Source of the DNA: an uncultured Blautia sp.
Lineage (GTDB): Bacteria > Bacillota > Clostridia > Lachnospirales > Lachnospiraceae
Reading direction: 5' to 3'
DNA length: 22,531 bases
NCBI GenBank assembly: GCA_934378195.1
Contig: CAKRPO010000038.1
Coordinates: 1-22,531 of the forward strand
Below are positions 21,426-22,531 of the stretch, piece after piece. The notes beneath the pieces were generated by a model that was given only the letters and a program-made list of their open reading frames with translations, did not search any database and was not told where the DNA came from. Positions within the stretch are counted from its first letter, which is position 1. Each line of letters begins with the position of its first letter. Both the position numbers and the translations under genes were made by a program.

Positions 21426-22531
21426 ATGGATGATTTTAAAAAACTCACAGAGCAACTTATGAAAATATATAGTAATGCTGAATCAGTAAATGATTTTGGT
21501 ATAGAGAATTATTTTGATGAAAATATCAGTCTGATTGGAACTGGGAAACATGAGCTATTCACGAATCTACATGAGTTTTTAGAATCATTTAAATGTGATG
21601 TAAAACGAAGAGGTAAAATCAGAATCGAAGTGCAAAATTTACATCAGGAAGAAGAACGGCTTAATGATAACCATGTTCTTGCACACGGAACAGTAGATTT
21701 TGTTGGTCTGTTTAAAGATGGTTCGATCTGTTTTAAAATGGAGACAAGATTTACGATTATCTATAAGTGGACGAATGGGAAATGGCTGGTTCAGCATCTG
21801 CATCAGTCAACACCAGATCTGGAGCAGATGGACGGTGAAGAGTTCCCTGTGACATTGGGAAAGCAGGTCCAAAAAACCCGGCAGTCCTTTCATGCATTAG
21901 GCACTGCCTATTATTTGATCTTAAGGTTGGATTTAAAAACAAAGAGTGTTGAACTTGTCAAAAAAACTCGAAAAATAAATATTGATATTAAAGATAATAA
22001 TACCGAATGGGATCCTAAGATCGAGATAGTCAAAAATGTGATAGCAGAACCGTTTGTACAGAAGTACATGGAATTTTTTGATATACAAACCATGGCGGCA
22101 CGGCTTCATAATAAAGAATCTATGTCTTCCGAATTCAAACTAAAGGGAGGATCATGGTTTCTTTCCATGGTTGTTCCTCAAAACTATGACAAAAATGGAA
22201 ATGTTACATCAGTATTGATCGCAAATCGAGATGTGACAGATGAAAAATTGCGGGAATTAAAGCAAGAGGAAGAATTGCGGGAAGCTAAATTAAAAGCAGA
22301 ATGTGCAAATAAAGCAAAATCATCATTCCTGTTTAATATGTCTCATGATATCAGAACTCCTATGAATGCAATCATTGGTTATGCAGAACTGGCGTCCAGA
22401 CATTTGCAGGAAACAGATAAACTTGGCAGATATCTTGAAAAAATTCAAATATGTGGAAAAGAACTTTTGTCGATGCTTGGTAATGTTCTGGATCTTGCAA
22501 GAATTGAAAATAATAAGGTCGAAATGGAATA
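21426..22531 (+). CDS. Sensor histidine kinase with N-terminal SnoaL/NTF2-like domain (3' end outside window)
   Basis: The frame is open for 368 codons to the window edge. Residues about 5-130 look like a SnoaL/NTF2-like fold (FDENISLIGTGKHE ... FTIIYKWTNGKWLVQHLHQSTP). Residues about 150-275 resemble a PAS domain ending in VLIANRDVTDEK. A charged coiled coil (about 272-298) leads into a HisKA domain whose H-box FLFNMSHDIRTPMNAIIGY holds the phospho-accepting H307. There is no membrane segment so far, so it is probably a cytoplasmic sensor. The 'NMSHDIRTPMNAI' form is common in hybrid kinases, so receiver domains may follow. The start has GAGGGA at 21415-21420. Its signal is unknown and no response regulator is in view. 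Confidence 0.88.
   Translation, partial: MDDFKKLTEQLMKIYSNAESVNDFGIENYFDENISLIGTGKHELFTNLHEFLESFKCDVKRRGKIRIEVQNLHQEEERLNDNHVLAHGTVDFVGLFKDGSICFKMETRFTIIYKWTNGKWLVQHLHQSTPDLEQMDGEEFPVTLGKQVQKTRQSFHALGTAYYLILRLDLKTKSVELVKKTRKINIDIKDNNTEWDPKIEIVKNVIAEPFVQKYMEFFDIQTMAARLHNKESMSSEFKLKGGSWFLSMVVPQNYDKNGNVTSVLIANRDVTDEKLRELKQEEELREAKLKAECANKAKSSFLFNMSHDIRTPMNAIIGYAELASRHLQETDKLGRYLEKIQICGKELLSMLGNVLDLARIENNKVEME

Noticed and set aside
1..22531. Mobile elements, prophage, CRISPR, tRNA/rRNA or defence genes.
   Set aside because: I looked on both strands and saw no transposase, integrase, direct-repeat array, attachment site or structural RNA gene; the window is mostly housekeeping.

Overview
This window looks like a chromosomal stretch from a low- to mid-GC Firmicute, most likely a gut Lachnospiraceae (Blautia / Ruminococcus / Mediterraneibacter type). 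The reasons are the gene order tig-clpP-clpX-lon-yihA, the ECF transporter module next to truA, strong AGGAGG-type ribosome binding sites, and an anaerobe-type hybrid cluster protein. The genus call is inference. I see no tRNA, rRNA, CRISPR array, insertion sequence or phage gene. Nearly all of the sequence is coding on the + strand.

Layout. (1) 1-62 is the tail of an unidentified + strand gene, followed by a terminator. (2) 239-2279 is a likely two-gene unit, an ABC-F ATPase and a PsiE-like membrane protein. It converges on a CYTH-domain gene on the - strand (2281-2736). (3) 2867-3424 is a DJ-1/PfpI family protein. (4) 3683-13282 is a long co-directional block: tig, clpP, clpX, lon (protein folding and ATP-dependent proteolysis), yihA/engB (ribosome assembly GTPase), ecfA1-ecfA2-ecfT (energizing module of an ECF vitamin transporter, no S-component here) and truA (tRNA pseudouridine synthase). 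(5) 13482-15125 is hcp, the hybrid cluster protein, preceded by a perfect 16-bp palindrome with CRP/FNR-type spacing. (6) 15193-19338 is a manganese-efflux island: a yybP-ykoY (Mn2+) riboswitch with an overlapping terminator, an SPCA/PMR1-like P-type ATPase, and an MntE-like CDF exporter. (7) 19370-21112 is an NCS2 purine (xanthine/urate-type) permease behind a consensus promoter and an attenuator-like leader of unrecognised class. (8) 21231-22531 is a sensor histidine kinase, cut by the window end, behind a structured leader.

The strongest biology is region 6. Riboswitch class, ATPase transmembrane signature and CDF metal-site residues independently point to Mn2+ export. The riboswitch's closing helix and the terminator use the same bases, giving a plausible Mn2+-ON switch. 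The least explained features are RNA-level: the permease leader, the kinase leader with two alternative pairings that may reach the ribosome binding site, the tig leader with three competing stems, and a 36-bp palindromic repeat present on both sides of the permease gene. I found no obviously new multi-gene system. The leaders and repeats are the best candidates for something undescribed.
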